NCBI RefSeq assembly: GCF_029029505.1
Contig: NZ_JAKJSD010000002.1
Location: 467,741-531,740, forward strand
Direction of reading: 5' to 3'
DNA from: Ancylomarina sp. DW003
Lineage (GTDB): Bacteria > Bacteroidota > Bacteroidia > Bacteroidales > Marinifilaceae
Length of the DNA stretch: 64,000 bases
The notes under the pieces are model-generated. The model was not told the origin of the DNA, did not search any database, and saw nothing but the letters and a program-made list of their open reading frames with translations. The stretch's first letter is position 1, and every line of letters starts with the position of its first letter. Of this stretch, positions 9,917-20,348 are shown one piece after another. The position numbers and the translations under genes are program-made.

Positions 9917-12421
9917 TTATTCCATATGAACAACGGTGATTCCTGATCCTCCCATTTGTACTTTTTCATCTGTACAAGAACGAACAAGCTGAATCGTTTT
10001 CAAATAGTCCCGAATTAAGGTTCGCAATATTCCGTGTCCTGTTCCATGTAAAATTCTAAACTCTGAAATATCTAACATGATAGCTTCATCAACATGGTCC
10101 ATCACAATTTGAAGAGCCTCTTCGGCACGCATGCCTCTTACATCAATATCGCGGCGAAAAGTTAGCCTACGTTTAGAAATCTTCTCTTGTACCAATGCAG
10201 AAGTCTGATTATATGTTGTACTCTCCTTTTTAGCTTGTGTCTTACTTACTTTGGTCAACCTTTTCAACTTTACAGAAGTTAACATCGCTCCAAAAGCTAC
10301 CACTGCAGTTTTATCGTTTACTTCGATCACCTCTCCAACTGTACGTTGAGAATCTAGTTTTACACTGTCTCCTTTTTCAATAATCGTAGGGTCAAATTGC
10401 TTTTTCTTTAAAGGAATAGCTTTCTCTTTCTTCACTGATGGAGCAGTTTCTTCCTTTTTAAATTTCTTCCCCTTTTTCTCTCTTTCCTTTAGCTTTTGAA
10501 TTTTCTTATTGATACGATCTTCCTCTTGTAAGTCACCTTGAGTGATCACCTCTTTTTGTTCTTCGAAATCTTTTCGAGCTTGACGTGTTTTCTCTTTCTC
10601 TGCCTTGCTTTCCTTAATCTCGCGAATCGTTTTCTCAATCGACTTATTTGCTTGATTTAAGAGTTGTTTTGCCTCATCCTGAGCTTTAGAAATAATCTCC
10701 TTTCTCAAACTAGAAGTTTCTTTCAAATCAACTTCGTAGCGCTCAACCAATTTAGCTAGCTTCTTTTCGTTGACACGAATCTTATCACGTTTGGTTTCCC
10801 AGTATCGCTTATCACGCACAATATCACGCAAGTGTTTATCAAAGTTGATATGATCGCCACCAATAATATCGGTGGCCGATTTCAGGATTTCCTCTGGTAA
10901 ACCAATTTTACGGGCGATCTCAAAAGCAAATGACGAACCTGGCTTACCTACCTGTAATTGGAATAAAGGTTGTAGCTTATGAGAATCGTATAACATAGCA
11001 CCATTCTCGATTCCTTCGGCCTCTGAAGCGTAGTGTTTCAAACCTGTATAGTGAGTCGTGATAACACCTCGTACTTGTTTTCTATTCAGCTTATCCAAAA
11101 TCGATTCGGCAATGGCACCACCTACAGCAGGCTCGGTACCTGTACCAAACTCATCAATCATCATCAGGGTTTCAGCATTTGAGTATTTCAAGAAATGCTT
11201 CATATTAATCAAATGCGAACTATAGGTACTCAAATCGTTCTCCATAGATTGCTCATCACCAATATCGATGAAAATATTATCGAAAATTCCCATCTTCGAT
11301 TTCTCACCCATTGGAACCAATAAACCGCATTGGAACATGTATTGTAGCAAACCCATCGTTTGCAAACACACCGATTTACCACCGGCATTGGGTCCTGAAA
11401 TAAGAACGATACGTTGCTTATCGTTTATTTCAATATTTAATGGAACTGCTTTTCTTCCTTCCCCCTTCAAGGTTAAATAAAGTAGAGGATGAACTGCATT
11501 TTCCCATAAAACTTTAGGCTCTTTACCCATTAGAGGCATTAGACCATTAACTTGAATCGCAAACTTTGCTTTGGCTCGAATAAAATCTATTTGAGCTAAG
11601 AATTCGTAGGCTAAAAACAAGTCGTTGACATAAGGACGGACTTGTTCAGTAAATTCACGAAGAACTCTAATTATCTCGCGACGCTCAGCATATTCCAATT
11701 CACGAATTTCGTTATTGGTTTCTACAATCTCAGCAGGTTCAATATAAGACGTCTTACCCGTTGCCGATTCATCATGAACAATACCTTTTACCTTACGCTT
11801 ATAGGCCGAGGTAACAGGGATTACAGTACGACCATCCCGAACCGAAAGCGATACATCCTGATCAACCCAACCATCTTTTTGAGCAGCTCGCAGAAGCGAT
11901 TGCATACGTCTTGAGATGGAAGCTTGTTTTTGACTGAGGCTTGTACGAATCTGCATCAATTCTGGCGATGCATTGTCTTTCATCCGACCATGCTTGGTCA
12001 ATATGGCATTTAACCTCTCAAAAATATAAGGGTACATTTTCACATTCCCCGTTAATCTCATAAGGTATGGGTAACTTCCCTCCTCTTTGTTCTTAAAAAA
12101 ACGCAGAATAGCAGATATTGACTCTAAAGAACGTTTTAAATTGAATAATTCATCAAGTTCTAAATAAGTCCCGTCAATTCGAATTTTCTCTAAACTCTGA
12201 CGTACATCAATAAAATGTCCCAAAGGAAAATTCTCTTCCTCAAGACAAATGGTTTTAAATTCATTGGTTTCGCTAACCCGGCGAGTAACACGCTTAAAGG
12301 ATTCGGAAAACTTTAGCCCATCGACTAAATCTTTTCCTAATTGACTTAAACATTGTTTCTTTAGTAGTTCTCTAACCTTATCGAAGCGTATCTTCGTTTC
12401 AAAATTATCTGGATATATCAC
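9917..12421 (-). CDS. mutS2: Endonuclease MutS2 (MutS2-Smr)
   Basis: MutS2 family protein, about 834 residues. It acts on branched recombination intermediates and collided ribosomes rather than in mismatch repair. Lever/clamp helices come first, then the ATPase (Walker A SGPNAGGKS, Walker B MMIDEFGTGTEP), a long charged coiled coil rich in K/E (about 500-680), a KOW-like beta region and a C-terminal Smr nuclease domain (IDVRGM, HGTGHG). The longest frame starts with TTG at 12508. I prefer the GTG at 12421 because the family normally begins with an (M/V)IYPDNFE-like sequence, which follows directly; the 29 extra residues are not family-like. The TTG start would overlap the upstream TPR gene by 4 nt, so coupling remains possible. 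Confidence 0.95.
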   Translation of the reverse strand: MIYPDNFETKIRFDKVRELLKKQCLSQLGKDLVDGLKFSESFKRVTRRVSETNEFKTICLEEENFPLGHFIDVRQSLEKIRIDGTYLELDELFNLKRSLESISAILRFFKNKEEGSYPYLMRLTGNVKMYPYIFERLNAILTKHGRMKDNASPELMQIRTSLSQKQASISRRMQSLLRAAQKDGWVDQDVSLSVRDGRTVIPVTSAYKRKVKGIVHDESATGKTSYIEPAEIVETNNEIRELEYAERREIIRVLREFTEQVRPYVNDLFLAYEFLAQIDFIRAKAKFAIQVNGLMPLMGKEPKVLWENAVHPLLYLTLKGEGRKAVPLNIEINDKQRIVLISGPNAGGKSVCLQTMGLLQYMFQCGLLVPMGEKSKMGIFDNIFIDIGDEQSMENDLSTYSSHLINMKHFLKYSNAETLMMIDEFGTGTEPAVGGAIAESILDKLNRKQVRGVITTHYTGLKHYASEAEGIENGAMLYDSHKLQPLFQLQVGKPGSSFAFEIARKIGLPEEILKSATDIIGGDHINFDKHLRDIVRDKRYWETKRDKIRVNEKKLAKLVERYEVDLKETSSLRKEIISKAQDEAKQLLNQANKSIEKTIREIKESKAEKEKTRQARKDFEEQKEVITQGDLQEEDRINKKIQKLKEREKKGKKFKKEETAPSVKKEKAIPLKKKQFDPTIIEKGDSVKLDSQRTVGEVIEVNDKTAVVAFGAMLTSVKLKRLTKVSKTQAKKESTTYNQTSALVQEKISKRRLTFRRDIDVRGMRAEEALQIVMDHVDEAIMLDISEFRILHGTGHGILRTLIRDYLKTIQLVRSCTDEKVQMGGSGITVVHME

Positions 12422-12504
12422 GTGTGTCTGTACAATCTTAGTTATTTCTTCTGCAAAATTAACAAAAGAGCTTGAAGAGGCAAAAGTAAAGGAAACACCT
12501 ATAT

Positions 12505-13194
12505 TCAACTCTCCGTTTTACTTTCTGCTTTGGTTTTACAATTTTTCTTCACATATGCCTCAGCTTGACTGACTCCAAACTTCACAGCTTCTTTCCAATC
12601 TTTGCAGGCGGCATCTTTTTCTCCCATCTTGTACAAGCAAATACCTCTGTTGGCATAGGCTGCACCATAATCAGGCTTTAGATTAAGGGCATAGGTATAA
12701 TCCAAAACAGCTGTACTAATCATCTTTTTTGCTAAACAGATATTAGCTCGATTAAAATAGTAACGATGTACCAAATGAAAATCTTCTCCATTTAATTTAC
12801 TATAAGCAATTGCCATACTATATTCAGCCATCGCCCTCTTAGCCTCACCTTTCAAATTGTACATTTCTCCAATGTAATAACAAATTTCATCGTCTTGTTG
12901 AAATATTTTTTTCGATTTTTGAAGTATGGAAATAGCTGTATCAATTCGTGTTGAATCATTCATCCCTACACGATATAATTGCAGATATGAATTCCGATTT
13001 GTAGAATCTAGAGCAATTGCTTGAATCAAAAGATTGAATCCTTCCCCGACATTATCAGTTTTAACTTTCTCAATGGCCTGATTTGTTAATACAATCGCTT
13101 TATTTTTATCCGCAAGTGATACTTGATGTATTTGTGAAAAAGTTCCAAACTTCATTATCAAAAGAAGGAAAATTATGCTTGTCTTTAATTTCAT
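12505..13194 (-). CDS. Periplasmic TPR protein
   Basis: A 229-residue protein with a signal peptide (MKLKTSIIFLLLIMKFGTFSQ) and at least four TPR units covering residues about 25-215 (e.g. DICYYIGEMYNLKGEAKRA, YGAAYANRGICLYKMGEKDA). It is probably a periplasmic protein-interaction scaffold; the partner is unknown. I chose the ATG at 13194, which begins a good signal peptide, over the upstream ATG at 13218. It sits between the M90 peptidase gene (32 nt upstream) and mutS2 and is probably co-transcribed with both. Confidence 0.85.
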   Translation of the reverse strand: MKLKTSIIFLLLIMKFGTFSQIHQVSLADKNKAIVLTNQAIEKVKTDNVGEGFNLLIQAIALDSTNRNSYLQLYRVGMNDSTRIDTAISILQKSKKIFQQDDEICYYIGEMYNLKGEAKRAMAEYSMAIAYSKLNGEDFHLVHRYYFNRANICLAKKMISTAVLDYTYALNLKPDYGAAYANRGICLYKMGEKDAACKDWKEAVKFGVSQAEAYVKKNCKTKAESKTES

Positions 13195-13226
13195 ACTATT
13201 CTTAATTAAGAGAATCAATTAATACA

Positions 13227-14102
13227 TCACTTACCACAACATTTCTTAAACTTCAAACCACTTCCGCAAGGACATGGACTATTTCTGCCAAAACTCTGCT
13301 TTGTCTTTTTTAAATTTCGGGTTTTCATATTTTGGTTAAAAACCTCGGTCATTATCTCATACAATTCAGGATGTGTTTCTGCAAACTGTTTAGGTTTCTC
13401 AAAAAAATATTCACTAGCTACTGCAAAAAACTCTGCTTTATTTGTTCCTCCATAAGGATTTATATCAGATCTTTCCTCATATATCTCATCAATCTTTTTA
13501 TCTAAAAGATCGAACCATGGAATTGCATATTGCTTTTCTAAAAGTATAGAAGGCAAACCATCAATATTGCCATCCATCTTGTCTATTAAATGAACAAACT
13601 CGTGAACAGCCGTGTTTTTCTTATCTGATTCGTTTGAAAAACCGTGCAGCAAGGCTGGTTTAGATAAGATCATCTTTCCTTCCATATACCCACTACCAAC
13701 CATTCCTAAGATATTTGAGTCTGAAGTAGAAGTTTGAAATTTTTCGTTAAAATTACCTGGGTAAACTAATACCTCATCAAGGTTTGTATATTTCCACTCA
13801 GGGAATGCAAATACAGGGATAATTGCACTAGACGCAACTAAAATTCGATCGGTTAAGTCAACATTGATATTAACACCAGTAACTCTGCAATTCAAAAGAA
13901 ACTCCTGAATTTTAAATTCAAATTGTAATTTTTCATCTTCCGATAGTGAATTGTAAAATACGACCTTAGTCGATAAAATCAACTTCCAATCTTTAGGCAT
14001 TTCAGATTTAGGTAACTTCCATTTATTCTTATTAAATCCTCTAAACAAAAGCCAAACAAGAATGGCTCCAATTGCAAGGACGATAATAACATTTACAAGC
14101 AT
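13227..14102 (-). CDS. MtfA-like zinc peptidase (M90) with C-terminal SEC-C motif
   Basis: A 291-residue protein with an N-terminal membrane anchor (residues 3-22). The MtfA/M90 zinc peptidase domain has the HExxH signature in [16 protein letters not shown] near residue 167. A further Glu ([14 protein letters not shown]) downstream fits the third metal ligand. The C-terminus is a SEC-C zinc motif ([15 protein letters not shown]). E. coli MtfA is a soluble aminopeptidase that sequesters the regulator Mlc; the membrane anchor and SEC-C tail here differ from it, so the substrate is unknown. It is first in a probable three-gene unit with the TPR protein and mutS2. Confidence 0.88.
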   Translation of the reverse strand: MLVNVIIVLAIGAILVWLLFRGFNKNKWKLPKSEMPKDWKLILSTKVVFYNSLSEDEKLQFEFKIQEFLLNCRVTGVNINVDLTDRILVASSAIIPVFAFPEWKYTNLDEVLVYPGNFNEKFQTSTSDSNILGMVGSGYMEGKMILSKPALLHGFSNESDKKNTAVHEFVHLIDKMDGNIDGLPSILLEKQYAIPWFDLLDKKIDEIYEERSDINPYGGTNKAEFFAVASEYFFEKPKQFAETHPELYEIMTEVFNQNMKTRNLKKTKQSFGRNSPCPCGSGLKFKKCCGK

Positions 14103-14334
14103 ACAATATTAAATTTAAAATTCAGAGAAGAGACAAATGTAACAAATTCAATTTTTATGTTCTCTGTGTTATTCCATTAGTATAATTATATGGAAATATT
14201 CTAAGCTCTATTTAACGAGAAAGCATAATCACTCTAAGTTTACCTTTCTTAAGCTACTTTTAAAAATTATCCTTTATATTAGACTGATTTTCTAAAAAAC
14301 AGAAAATGTAACTAACCGTAACCCTATTATTTTT

Positions 14335-16002
14335 ATGCATAGTATCAACGACTTTTTAGCCGGAATAGAACAATACCTTGGAGGAAGCCAATGGTTCACT
14401 CTTTTATTACTTGGAACCGGACTCTTCTTTACTCTATATCTTAAATTTCCCCAAATTCGATTTTTCGGACACGCTTTAAAGGTGGTTCGTGGTAAATACG
14501 ACAAGGCCGACGAAAAAGGAGATACATCACATTTTCAAGCTTTAACTACTGCCCTTTCAGGAACTGTAGGAACAGGTAATATTGCTGGTGTAGCATTTGC
14601 AATTTATTTGGGTGGTCCAGCTGCCCTTTTCTGGATGCTCATGACGGCTATTTTAGGTATGACAACCAAGTTTGTAGAGGTTAGTCTCTCACATAAATAT
14701 CGTGAAACAGATGAACAAGGCTTTATTTCCGGTGGTCCGATGTATTACATGAAAAACAAACTTAAAATGCCATGGTTAGCTGCATTTTTTGCTGCTATGA
14801 CAATTGTTTCATCATTTGGGACAGGAAGTTTACCACAAATCAATTCCATATCAAGTTCTTTACATTCAACTTTTGGTATTGAAAAAATGTTGAGTGGTGG
14901 AGTATTGGCAATTCTTCTAGCCATCGTTATTTTAGGTGGAATTAAGCGAATTGCCAAAGTAACTGAAAAATTGGTTCCAACCATGGCCATCATTTATTTT
15001 GTAGGTGCATTAGCTGTTATCTTTTATAACTTTCAGAATATTGCTCCAGCTTTTGCTTCAATATTCTCAACTGTGTTTACAGGAACTGCTGCAACAGGGG
15101 GGTTCTTAGGTGCTGGATTTGCATATGCTTTCAATCGTGGTGTTAATCGAGGTTTATTTAGTAATGAAGCTGGACAGGGATCAGCTCCTATTGCTCATGC
15201 TGCTGCCAGAACAGAAGAACCTGTATCAGAAGGTATGGTAGCCATCCTGGAGCCATTTATCGATACCATCATTATCTGTACACTTACAGGTTTAGTTATT
15301 CTTTCATCCGGTGTTTGGAACGAGAAACTTCCAAATCAATTCCAAACTACCGATATGAGTATAATGGCTGATGTCTATGATGATACCAATAAAGAAGATC
15401 AAACAAAACTTTTCAAATATCTAAGTAATAATAAAGACCTTCCTCTTTTTACGGGTGATTTGATTATCGAAAAAGGTCAAATTCAGAATAAGCTTTCAAT
15501 TATACATGCACGTTCTATTGCTGAAGACGTTCTTGTTTATGATTCTGAAGACATGCTTTTAACGGGTAAACTTCATGTAAATAATGGTATTTTTAAGAGT
15601 GATAATGGAGCCTACTTTAAAGGAAATTCACTTATGCACTCTGCACCTTTAACAGCTGAAGCCTTCACCAGAAGTTATCTAGGTGAATGGGGACGTTGGA
15701 TTGTTTCCATCGGTTTATTGTTATTTGCATTTTCTACAGCAATCGCCTGGGCCTACTACGGAGGTCGTTCTGTCACCTATTTATTTGGAGCTAAAGGTGT
15801 ATTACCTTATAGAATTATCTATTGCATCGGATTCTTTATCGCATCATTTGCAGATACAACAATTATTTGGACATTATCAGGAATTACAATTGCCTTGATG
15901 GCTCTTCCTAACCTTATAGGTATTCTTTTACTTCGAAAAGATATGAAAGAAACAATGAATAGTTATTGGACGAAGTTTAAATCTGAACATCCAAACGAAT
16001 AA
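14335..16002 (+). CDS. Sodium:alanine (AGCS) symporter with central insert
   Basis: A 555-residue AGCS-family Na+-coupled amino-acid carrier (alanine/glycine type) with about 11 membrane segments. The family signature is visible as [22 protein letters not shown] near 76-95, and [19 protein letters not shown] around 265-283. The protein is about 90-100 residues longer than typical family members. The extra sequence lies near residues 335-435 (starting [13 protein letters not shown]), is hydrophilic and probably faces outside. It starts with ATG at 14335 and ends before a strong terminator. Confidence 0.93.
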   Translation: MHSINDFLAGIEQYLGGSQWFTLLLLGTGLFFTLYLKFPQIRFFGHALKVVRGKYDKADEKGDTSHFQALTTALSGTVGTGNIAGVAFAIYLGGPAALFWMLMTAILGMTTKFVEVSLSHKYRETDEQGFISGGPMYYMKNKLKMPWLAAFFAAMTIVSSFGTGSLPQINSISSSLHSTFGIEKMLSGGVLAILLAIVILGGIKRIAKVTEKLVPTMAIIYFVGALAVIFYNFQNIAPAFASIFSTVFTGTAATGGFLGAGFAYAFNRGVNRGLFSNEAGQGSAPIAHAAARTEEPVSEGMVAILEPFIDTIIICTLTGLVILSSGVWNEKLPNQFQTTDMSIMADVYDDTNKEDQTKLFKYLSNNKDLPLFTGDLIIEKGQIQNKLSIIHARSIAEDVLVYDSEDMLLTGKLHVNNGIFKSDNGAYFKGNSLMHSAPLTAEAFTRSYLGEWGRWIVSIGLLLFAFSTAIAWAYYGGRSVTYLFGAKGVLPYRIIYCIGFFIASFADTTIIWTLSGITIALMALPNLIGILLLRKDMKETMNSYWTKFKSEHPNE

Positions 16003-16021
16003 ATTCAGGCAATTATACCAT

Positions 16022-16054
16022 AAAGCTCTATTCTTCCGAATAGGGCTTTTTTTT
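16022..16054 (+). terminator. Terminator of AGCS symporter gene
   Basis: Stem AAAGCTCTATTC / GAATAGGGCTTT with a TTCC loop, followed by eight T. Confidence 0.9.
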
Positions 16055-16168
16055 GGTTTAAATTCGACAATGATATTTACGAACTAATTTACCGCTCGTT
16101 TCTTTCCCTATATTGATATATTAATACCTTTATGTATCTTAATACACAAATTAAAAAAAATCGACCTT

Positions 16169-16915
16169 ATGAGATTAATATTTGCCCTGCTTGTCAGCAG
16201 TATTTTGTTGAGTTCTTGCCAAGAGAGTGCCAAGAAAGTTCAGTCATTTAGCACTGGTGAGAAAACAAGTCAAACTATGAGTGAAACACCGACTAAGAAA
16301 GCTTCTAATTATCATCATGTCATAGTTAAGGAAGTTTTACAAACAAGTAAATACACCTATTTATACGTAACAGAAAACAGTAAGCAATTCTGGATTGCCG
16401 TTCGTAGGTTGGATGCAAAGGTTGGAGACGACGTGTATTACACACAAGCATTCCCAATGCAAAATTTTAAAAGTAAAGAGCTTGATCGTGTATTTGAGTC
16501 TGTATTATTCATTCAAGGAAATACAAGCACACCCCCAAGTGCAAATGATATAGCTAAAATGGGCGCTAAAAAGATGCCGCCAAAAGTTGATAATAAAATT
16601 GAAGGTATTAAAGTAAACGCAGTATCAGGAGGTATTAGCATTGCCGAACTTTTCAAAAACAGAACACAATACGAAGGTAAAAAAGTGAAGGTTAGTGGTC
16701 AAGTTGTAAAAGTAAACAACGGCATAATGGGTAAAAATTGGATTCACATCCAGGATGGTACAGCGAATGCAGATGACTACGATTTAACCTTTACGACACA
16801 GGATAAAGCCAATATGGGACAGATAGTAACCCTGGAGGGAACCGTTTACCTAAAAAAAGAATTTGGAGCTGGGTATTCTTACGATTTAATCATAGAAGAA
16901 GCCATTATCAAATAA
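16169..16915 (+). CDS. Lipoprotein with C-terminal OB-fold (tRNA_anti-like) domain
   Basis: A 248-residue lipoprotein: signal peptide with lipobox LLSSC (Cys17), so membrane-anchored in the periplasm or on the outer membrane. Residues about 45-115 form one beta-rich domain (HHVIVKEVLQTSKYTYLYV). Residues about 150-248 form an OB-fold resembling the nucleic-acid-binding tRNA_anti-like fold (GKKVKVSGQVVKVNNGIMG, WIHIQDGT). Exported OB-fold proteins of this type are common in Bacteroidota and Proteobacteria without a known role. It is a single-gene unit between two terminators. Confidence 0.8.
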   Translation: MRLIFALLVSSILLSSCQESAKKVQSFSTGEKTSQTMSETPTKKASNYHHVIVKEVLQTSKYTYLYVTENSKQFWIAVRRLDAKVGDDVYYTQAFPMQNFKSKELDRVFESVLFIQGNTSTPPSANDIAKMGAKKMPPKVDNKIEGIKVNAVSGGISIAELFKNRTQYEGKKVKVSGQVVKVNNGIMGKNWIHIQDGTANADDYDLTFTTQDKANMGQIVTLEGTVYLKKEFGAGYSYDLIIEEAIIK

Positions 16916-16930
16916 TAATAAATGATTTAC

Positions 16931-16970
16931 AAAAAATCCTGACTATTCACTTAGTTGGGATTTTTTTTTA
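16931..16970 (+). terminator. Terminator of OB-fold lipoprotein gene
   Basis: An imperfect stem AAAAAATCCTGACTA / TTAGTTGGGATTTTTT followed by a long T-run. Confidence 0.85.
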
Positions 16971-17018
16971 TCATATCAACATAAAATATTAAATTAGAAG
17001 GTACTGAAAACAAAAAAT

Positions 17019-19427
17019 GTGAGATTCCTTAAATATCTTTTTATTATCCTATTAACATTACCCACTACTTATACATGGTCTCAAACAGGTGTAATTAAAG
17101 GGCGTGTCTACAATAAAATAAACAACGAAGCTATTCCTTTTGCCAATATTGCAATTGTCAATAGCACTTCAGGTACAACGGCTGATATTGATGGGAATTA
17201 CCGACTAGACAATTTAGCCCCGGGAAATTACAATTTAGTCTGTAGCAGTCTCGGATTCGAAACGCTATTTCTATACGAAATTCGAGTCTCTCCTTCAAAA
17301 CCAAATGTTCTGAATTTCCCTCTACAAAAAGCGATTAAAGAACTTGATGAAATAACCGTTTCGGGTCCTGCTTTCAACAAAACAGAAGAGAGCCCACTAA
17401 GTATGCGCACCATTAACACGACAGAAATATTCAGAAGTCCGGGGGGTAATCGTGATATTTCTAAAGTTATTCAAGTGCTTCCAGGTGTTGCTTCAACTCT
17501 TTCTTTTCGAAACGATATTATTGTTCGAGGTGGTAGCCCCAATGAAAATCGATTTTATTTAGATGGTATAGAAGTCGCCAATATCAATCATTTCGCTACT
17601 CAAGGTGCTTCCGGAGGGCCAGTAGGCATGATTAATGTCAATTTTATAAGAGAGGTCGACTTTTATGCAGGAGCCTTTCCTGCAAATAAGGGTAATGCTT
17701 TAAGTTCGATTCTCGATTTTAAGCAAAGGAATGGTAATGATGAAAAATTATCGGGATCAGTCATGTTAGGTTCCAGTGATTTAGGTTTAAGCCTGGAAGG
17801 TCCTGTTGGCAAAAAGTCAACCTTTATCTTTTCTATTCGTCGTTCTTATCTTCAAATCCTATTTAAAGCCTTAAAACTTCCATTCTTACCAACTTACAAC
17901 GATGCTCAATTCAAACACAATATAAAACTTGATAAAAAAAACATACTCACCTTTATTGGCTTAGGTGCTATTGACGATTTCAAATTAAACACTTCCGCAA
18001 ACGACGGATTAAAAGATGCCGATCAAATAGAAAGGAATACATATATTTTGGGAAATCTCCCTGTGAATAGTCAATGGAATTATACGCTGGGAGCCAAATG
18101 GGTACATTATTCTAAAAACAGTTATCAAACTTATATTGTAAGTCGGAATCATTTAAATAACGAGGCTACAAAGTATAAGGATAATATTGAAGAAGATGAT
18201 TTGTTGCTCTTAAACTATAAATCGCAAGAAATAGAAAATAAGCTCAGATTTGAAAATACCAAAAGGATAAACGGATGGAAATGGAATTTAGGTTCTTCAA
18301 TCGATTTTGTCAGATATACAAACTCCACTTTCAATAAAAAAGAAGAAAATGGGCAAGTCGTTACCATCGATTTCAATTCGGAATTAGACTTTAGAAAATT
18401 TAGTTTGTTCACACAAATTAGTCGAAAGTTTATAGATGACAGGCTGAGTTTATCAATGGGGATAAGAACTGATTTTTCGGACTATTCAAGGGAGTTATTT
18501 AATCCTATTGAGCAACTATCTCCTCGTCTATCTGCATCTTATGCCCTTGCGCCTAAACTTAACCTTAATTTCAATGTAGGAAGCTATTTTCAATTACCTC
18601 CCTATACAGTTATGGGTTATCGCGACAACAATAGTAATTTAGTCAATAAGGATAATAAAATCACCTATATAAAATCCAACCATTTAGTCAGTGGAATAGA
18701 TTACAACCCAAATCAATACTCAAAAATAAGCGTAGAAGCTTTCTATAAAACTTATAAGAATTACCCCTTTTTATTAACTGATAGCGTATCACTTGCTAAT
18801 TTAGGTGGCGATTTTGGCGTAATTGGTAATGAAGCTGCAAAATCAATATCTAAAGGTCGATCTTATGGTTTAGAAGTTCTGCTTCAACAAAAGCTGAGCA
18901 CTTCAATCTACGGTATCATATCCTACACTTGGGTTAGAAGTGAATTTAAAGATAAGAATGGCATTTATACTCCCTCTTCCTGGGACAATAAACATATTTT
19001 AAATATCACAGCAGGAAAGAAATTTAATAAAAACTGGGAATTTGGAATGAAATTCAGGCTTCTTGGTCCTGCTCCATACACCCCCTATAATGTTGAATTG
19101 TCAGCACAAAAGGTGATATGGGATGTTGCTCAAGCAGGGCAACTCGACTGGAATCGCTTAAATCAAAAGCGTAACCCTACCGTACACGCTACAGATATAC
19201 GGCTCGACAAAAAATGGTATTTCAAGAAATGGTCCATTAATGCCTATTTAGACATTCAGAATGTCTACAATTTTAAAGCAAAAACACAAGCCTATCTGGA
19301 TGTTGAGAGGGACGCCATGGGAAATCCAATGGAAGATCCTAATAACTCTCTTGCATACAAAATGAAGGAAATTGATAATGAATCGGGAACAATTCTACCA
19401 TCAATTGGTTTAATGGTCGAGTTCTAA
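17019..19427 (+). CDS. TonB-dependent outer-membrane receptor
   Basis: An 802-residue outer-membrane receptor: signal peptide (MRFLKYLFIILLTLP...), a carboxypeptidase-regulatory-like domain (about 25-110), a plug with DISKVIQVLPGV and DIIVRGGSPNENRFYLDG (about 115-230), and a beta-barrel ending in an aromatic residue (MVEF). The transported compound is unknown; no SusD partner or periplasmic binding protein is adjacent. The only start consistent with the signal peptide is GTG at 17019; an in-frame TAG at 16995 bars longer forms. An out-of-frame ATG overlaps this GTG and is followed at once by TGA. The aquaporin gene follows 61 nt downstream. Confidence 0.92.
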   Translation: MRFLKYLFIILLTLPTTYTWSQTGVIKGRVYNKINNEAIPFANIAIVNSTSGTTADIDGNYRLDNLAPGNYNLVCSSLGFETLFLYEIRVSPSKPNVLNFPLQKAIKELDEITVSGPAFNKTEESPLSMRTINTTEIFRSPGGNRDISKVIQVLPGVASTLSFRNDIIVRGGSPNENRFYLDGIEVANINHFATQGASGGPVGMINVNFIREVDFYAGAFPANKGNALSSILDFKQRNGNDEKLSGSVMLGSSDLGLSLEGPVGKKSTFIFSIRRSYLQILFKALKLPFLPTYNDAQFKHNIKLDKKNILTFIGLGAIDDFKLNTSANDGLKDADQIERNTYILGNLPVNSQWNYTLGAKWVHYSKNSYQTYIVSRNHLNNEATKYKDNIEEDDLLLLNYKSQEIENKLRFENTKRINGWKWNLGSSIDFVRYTNSTFNKKEENGQVVTIDFNSELDFRKFSLFTQISRKFIDDRLSLSMGIRTDFSDYSRELFNPIEQLSPRLSASYALAPKLNLNFNVGSYFQLPPYTVMGYRDNNSNLVNKDNKITYIKSNHLVSGIDYNPNQYSKISVEAFYKTYKNYPFLLTDSVSLANLGGDFGVIGNEAAKSISKGRSYGLEVLLQQKLSTSIYGIISYTWVRSEFKDKNGIYTPSSWDNKHILNITAGKKFNKNWEFGMKFRLLGPAPYTPYNVELSAQKVIWDVAQAGQLDWNRLNQKRNPTVHATDIRLDKKWYFKKWSINAYLDIQNVYNFKAKTQAYLDVERDAMGNPMEDPNNSLAYKMKEIDNESGTILPSIGLMVEF

Positions 19428-19488
19428 GAATAATTAAAATAAATATATCAGGAAACAATTCAGTTATTAACCTTAATAAAAACAAATT

Positions 19489-20178
19489 ATGAAGAAATTA
19501 ATTGCAGAATTTATCGGAACACTTTGGCTTGTATTGGGCGGATGTGGTAGTGCTGTGTTAGCAGCTGCTTATCCTGAATTAGGAATTGGCTTTGTAGGTG
19601 TCGCACTTGCTTTTGGATTAACGGTTGTCACCATGGCTTACGCTATCGGGCACATCTCTGGTTGTCACCTAAACCCTGCAGTTTCAATTGGCTTATGGGT
19701 TGGTGGACGTTTCGACAAAAAAGAATTACTACCCTATATTGCTGCTCAAGTGCTAGGTGGTATAGCTGGTGCAGGTATTCTTTATTTAATAGCTAGCGGT
19801 AAATCAGGTTTTGAGCTTGGAGGCTTTGCTGCCAACGGTTATGCCGAACATTCACCTGGAGGCTACAGCATGCTCGCTGCTTTAGTTTGCGAAGTTGTCA
19901 TGACTTTTATGTTTCTAATGATTATTCTTGGAGCAACTCATTCTAAAGCGCCTAAAAATCTGGCTGGCTTAGCAATTGGTTTAGGTTTAACACTTATTCA
20001 TCTTATAAGTATTCCTGTTACCAATACATCGGTTAACCCTGCACGTAGTACAAGTCAGGCATTTTTCGTTGGTGATTGGGCAATAGATCAACTTTGGTTA
20101 TTCTGGCTTGCTCCAATTGCAGGTGCTATTCTGGCAGGGCTTGTTTACAAATTCATATCTCCAGAAACGGAAGACTAA
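19489..20178 (+). CDS. aqpZ: Aquaporin Z-type water channel
   Basis: A 229-residue MIP-family channel with six membrane helices and both NPA half-helices: HLNPAVSIG (residues 60-68) and SVNPARSTS (about 181-189). The Arg after the second NPA and the His in the selectivity-filter region ([11 protein letters not shown]) fit a water-selective aquaporin rather than a glycerol facilitator. It lies 61 nt after the TonB receptor gene and ends at a bidirectional terminator. Confidence 0.95.
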   Translation: MKKLIAEFIGTLWLVLGGCGSAVLAAAYPELGIGFVGVALAFGLTVVTMAYAIGHISGCHLNPAVSIGLWVGGRFDKKELLPYIAAQVLGGIAGAGILYLIASGKSGFELGGFAANGYAEHSPGGYSMLAALVCEVVMTFMFLMIILGATHSKAPKNLAGLAIGLGLTLIHLISIPVTNTSVNPARSTSQAFFVGDWAIDQLWLFWLAPIAGAILAGLVYKFISPETED

Positions 20179-20199
20179 AACACGATCTTATAAAAAACG

Positions 20200-20228
20200 A
20201 AAAAGGCAGGTCCCCACCTGCCTTTTTC
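20200..20228. terminator. Bidirectional terminator (aqpZ / candidate sRNA)
   Basis: A near-perfect stem AAAAAGGCAGGT / ACCTGCCTTTTT with a CCCC loop. T-runs lie on both sides, so it can end aqpZ on the plus strand and a transcript on the minus strand. Confidence 0.9.
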
Positions 20229-20342
20229 TTCTAACCCAAAATTAATTTCCAATACGAATTTAACCCTAAATCCTTATATAATCATATTGAAACAATCGAT
20301 TCGATCATCGTGTTTAACTAACCACTATTACACTCCCGAATC
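20200..20342 (-). ncRNA. Candidate small RNA, about 140 nt, minus strand
   Basis: Between convergent aqpZ and the M16 gene lies a minus-strand unit with a well-spaced promoter (20349-20378) and a strong terminator (20200-20228), but no open reading frame worth calling. The expected transcript starts near 20342. It has a possible 6-bp closing stem near its 5' part (GATTCG around 20340 with CGAATC near 20300) and ends in the G/C-rich terminator hairpin. Size and layout would fit a regulatory or 6S-like RNA, but I see no diagnostic motif and do not assign a family. Confidence 0.45.
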
Positions 20343-20348
20343 GGTGCG

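Noticed and set aside
11642..11914. 90-codon plus-strand ORF inside mutS2
   Set aside because: Antisense to the well-conserved MutS2 frame.
20200..20342. 6S RNA assignment for the candidate sRNA
   Set aside because: Length is near the range, but I could not recognise the large central bubble and flanking helices, so I kept it as an unnamed candidate.
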